This document shows positions 62,280-64,000 of a stretch of 64,000 bases of DNA, piece by piece. Under the pieces are notes generated by a model that had not been told where the DNA came from, searched no databases, and was given only the letters and a program-made list of their open reading frames with translations. This DNA is from Fusarium oxysporum f. sp. lycopersici 4287 (Eukaryota > Ascomycota > Sordariomycetes > Hypocreales > Nectriaceae). Position numbers and translations under genes: made by a program. Every line of letters begins with the position of its first letter. Positions within the stretch are counted from its first letter, which is position 1. Location of the stretch: the NCBI RefSeq assembly GCF_000149955.1, contig NC_030986.1, positions 2,696,084-2,760,083 of the forward strand, given 5' to 3'.

Positions 62280-63368
62280 ATGTCGCACAAAGAAGGGCAC
62301 CTCAAGGATGAGGTAAGGTGCTAATTCTCAATTATTTGAGAGCTGGCTAACAATGGGAACTAGGGCTCGAGGGTCCAAGTCGTAGCTGCGGGAGCAATAG
62401 CAGGTTTGGTTTCTAGGTAAGTTTCTTATCTCCAGCCCTCTTTGAACAATGGTAGTGAGTACTGATACTCTCCGATCTCTAGATTCGTTGTTGCTCCCCT
62501 CGATGTCGTCAAGATCCGTCTCCAACTCCAGCCTCATTCTCTGTCCGATCCTGTAGCAGCTTTGCGCAACGCACCTGCTTATCGAGGGGCATTCGAGACC
62601 CTGAAACACATCCTCAAGCATGAAGGTTTGACAGGCCTGTGGAAGGGCAATGTTCCTGCAGAGCTTATGTATGTATGCTATGGTGCCGTACAATTCACAA
62701 CATACCGCTCGGCGACCCTTTTCCTCCGAACGGCATTTCCCACAAGGTTGCCCGATGCTGCCGAAAGTTTTATTGCTGGTGCTGCCTCTGGTGCTGCTGC
62801 CACCACCATCACATATCCTCTCGATTTATTAAGAACACGATTCGCAGCTCAGGGTCGACACCGTGTTTACCAATCACTCCGCAGTGCCGTCTGGGATATA
62901 AAACGCGATGAGGGTTGGCGAGGCTTTTTTAGAGGCATTGGGCCTGGACTTGGCCAAATCATACCCTTTATGGGCATCTTTTTCGTCACTTATGAGTCCC
63001 TTAGAACGTCTCTAGAGGGATTACACATGCCATGGGGCAGCGGAGACGCTACTGCTGGCATGTGTGCCAGCATTTTATCCAAAACAGCTGTATTCCCTCT
63101 CGATCTTGTGCGAAAGCGTATTCAGGTGCAGGGACCAGCGCGACGGCAATACGTCTACCAAAACATTCCCGAGTACACCACAGCACGGAGCGCACTTTTA
63201 TCGATATTACGCACAGAAGGTTTCCGTGGTTTGTACAAGGGCCTGACTATCAGTCTTCTCAAATCGGCCCCTGCGAGCGCTGTCACTCTCTGGACATATG
63301 AACAGAGCTTGAATTTGATGCTTGATTGGGATTCGGGCAGTAAGGAGACCATCCCCGATGAAATATAG
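62280..63368 (+). CDS. TPC1: Mitochondrial thiamine pyrophosphate carrier
   Basis: Three exons, 62280-62312, 62364-62416 and 62483-63368, give 323 residues, the usual length. All three carrier repeats are present with their signature motifs: [11 protein letters not shown] after the first helix, [10 protein letters not shown] in the second repeat and [10 protein letters not shown] in the third. The matrix motifs [19 protein letters not shown] and GFRGLYKGL follow them. Sequence and length resemble the Tpc1 subfamily, which imports thiamine pyrophosphate across the inner mitochondrial membrane for pyruvate and 2-oxoglutarate dehydrogenases; the substrate call rests on similarity. Exon 1 encodes only [11 protein letters not shown]. 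Donors are GTAAGG and GTAAGT. It is convergent with the nucleoside hydrolase gene, 109 bp away. Confidence 0.88.
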
Positions 63369-63477
63369 ACTATAACAAGACTTGATAGATTCGTCATGAC
63401 GCAGTATGTCGTCCAATTATCTAATCCTACATGCGCAGTTTTTATTCTACTATAGCCCCTTGACTCTTCCCTGAAAA

Positions 63478-64000
63478 CTACTTCGCAAGCGCAAGCGCAG
63501 CATTTTTTGCGTCTGCTCGCTCAATGCACTCTTCGATAACCTGCCAGAATTTGGCAGTGTCGACTCCCCGAGGAATTCTAACACCTTGTTGACCTGGCGG
63601 AAGCAGCTTGGCCAATGTGCGACCGGTCTGCTTGCCCTCCTTAGCCTCTTCGAATGTGCCCTCAGTTATGACTGTGACTTCGAAGCGTTCGTTATGCTCA
63701 GGGGGCTGGCTGTGCTTGGCGTCCCACTCGAAGAATGGAATCTCACTTTCGGTGCCGATAAGTACAGCAGCAACGGCAATAGGATCATGCAGAGGGGGAC
63801 CAGCGGTAATACCGAAGGTATCACTAAATTGTTAGTCGAGAGGGCGCATGCCATTTGTTTGTGTTGACTTACGCATATGTTTGAGCAAAGAAGTAGAGGA
63901 GCTCAACAAGCATGGTACGGAGGGTTGTCTTCCCCGGACCTGTTCGCTCAGCATCGGGGCCGTACAACAGCATCTCTCTCACCTCCGATGTCGCTAACAC
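63478..64000 (-). CDS. Nucleoside hydrolase (uridine nucleosidase-like), C-terminal part
   Basis: Partial; the 5' part lies beyond the right edge. Two exons are visible, 64000-63873 and 63823-63478, split by a 49-bp intron (donor GTAAGT, acceptor TTTAG), encoding about 157 residues. The sequence EVREMLLY, then FGITAGPPLHDPIAVAAVL, matches the C-terminal part of inosine-uridine preferring nucleoside hydrolases, where the HDP segment contributes to the calcium and ribose site. Fungal members such as yeast Urh1 split uridine, and often other nucleosides, to base and ribose in pyrimidine salvage. The remainder (RFEVTVITEGTFEEAKEGKQ) is the usual C-terminal strand region. The N-terminal DxDxxxDD calcium motif is not in the window. 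Confidence 0.85.

Noticed and set aside
1..64000. Transposons, CRISPR arrays, prokaryotic-type operons
   Set aside because: No transposase or reverse transcriptase other than TERT, no terminal repeats that I could pair, no spaced direct repeats. The gene structure is eukaryotic throughout.

Overview
The window is nuclear DNA of a filamentous ascomycete. The genes have short spliceosomal introns (about 46-75 bp; GTAAGT/GTATGT-type donors, CTAAC-like branch sites), fungus-specific families, CT-rich tracts upstream of starts and long non-coding spacers. Protein content and base composition point to Sordariomycetes, most likely Hypocreales and perhaps Fusarium. That placement is inference; no marker was searched. 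I saw no transposon, tRNA, rRNA or CRISPR array.

Layout. (1) 1-9020, minus: the N-terminal 2,963 or so residues of a giant low-complexity 'involucrin-repeat' protein that runs off the left edge; a leashin-type Woronin-body tether is the best candidate. (2) 9971-11684, minus: membrane cytochrome P450. (3) 12600-14673, minus: RING-type protein in four exons. (4) 19426-22032, minus: APC2, the cullin subunit of the anaphase-promoting complex. (5) 26414-27992, minus: five-exon C2H2-type regulator, followed by 8.4 kb without a convincing gene. (6) 36386-36889, plus: Pkr1-like V-ATPase assembly factor, tail-to-tail with (7) 37319-39734, minus: sucrose-transporter-like MFS protein in six exons. (8) 40949-47057, minus: DH-BAR-SH3 Rho-type GEF of 1,996 residues. 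(9) 50562-54443, plus: telomerase reverse transcriptase in ten exons with an intact catalytic core, tail-to-tail with (10) 54620-56300, minus: wax-synthase/MBOAT-type acyltransferase. (11) 57344-58812, plus: Zn2Cys6 regulator of AflR type, divergent from the acyltransferase. (12) 59473-60693, minus: unrecognised acidic protein. (13) 62280-63368, plus: mitochondrial thiamine pyrophosphate carrier. (14) 63478-64000, minus: C-terminal part of a nucleoside hydrolase that continues past the right edge.

Most of these are single-copy housekeeping or cell-architecture genes: hyphal septum and organelle positioning, ubiquitination and cell cycle, polarity signalling, telomere maintenance, V-ATPase assembly, mitochondrial transport and nucleoside salvage. 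They do not form one pathway. The only pair that looks like a specialised module is the divergent acyltransferase and AflR-type regulator at 54.6-58.8 kb; an orphan P450 lies 43 kb away. Intron coordinates were set by hand from splice consensus, reading phase and family similarity. All multi-exon models close in frame.
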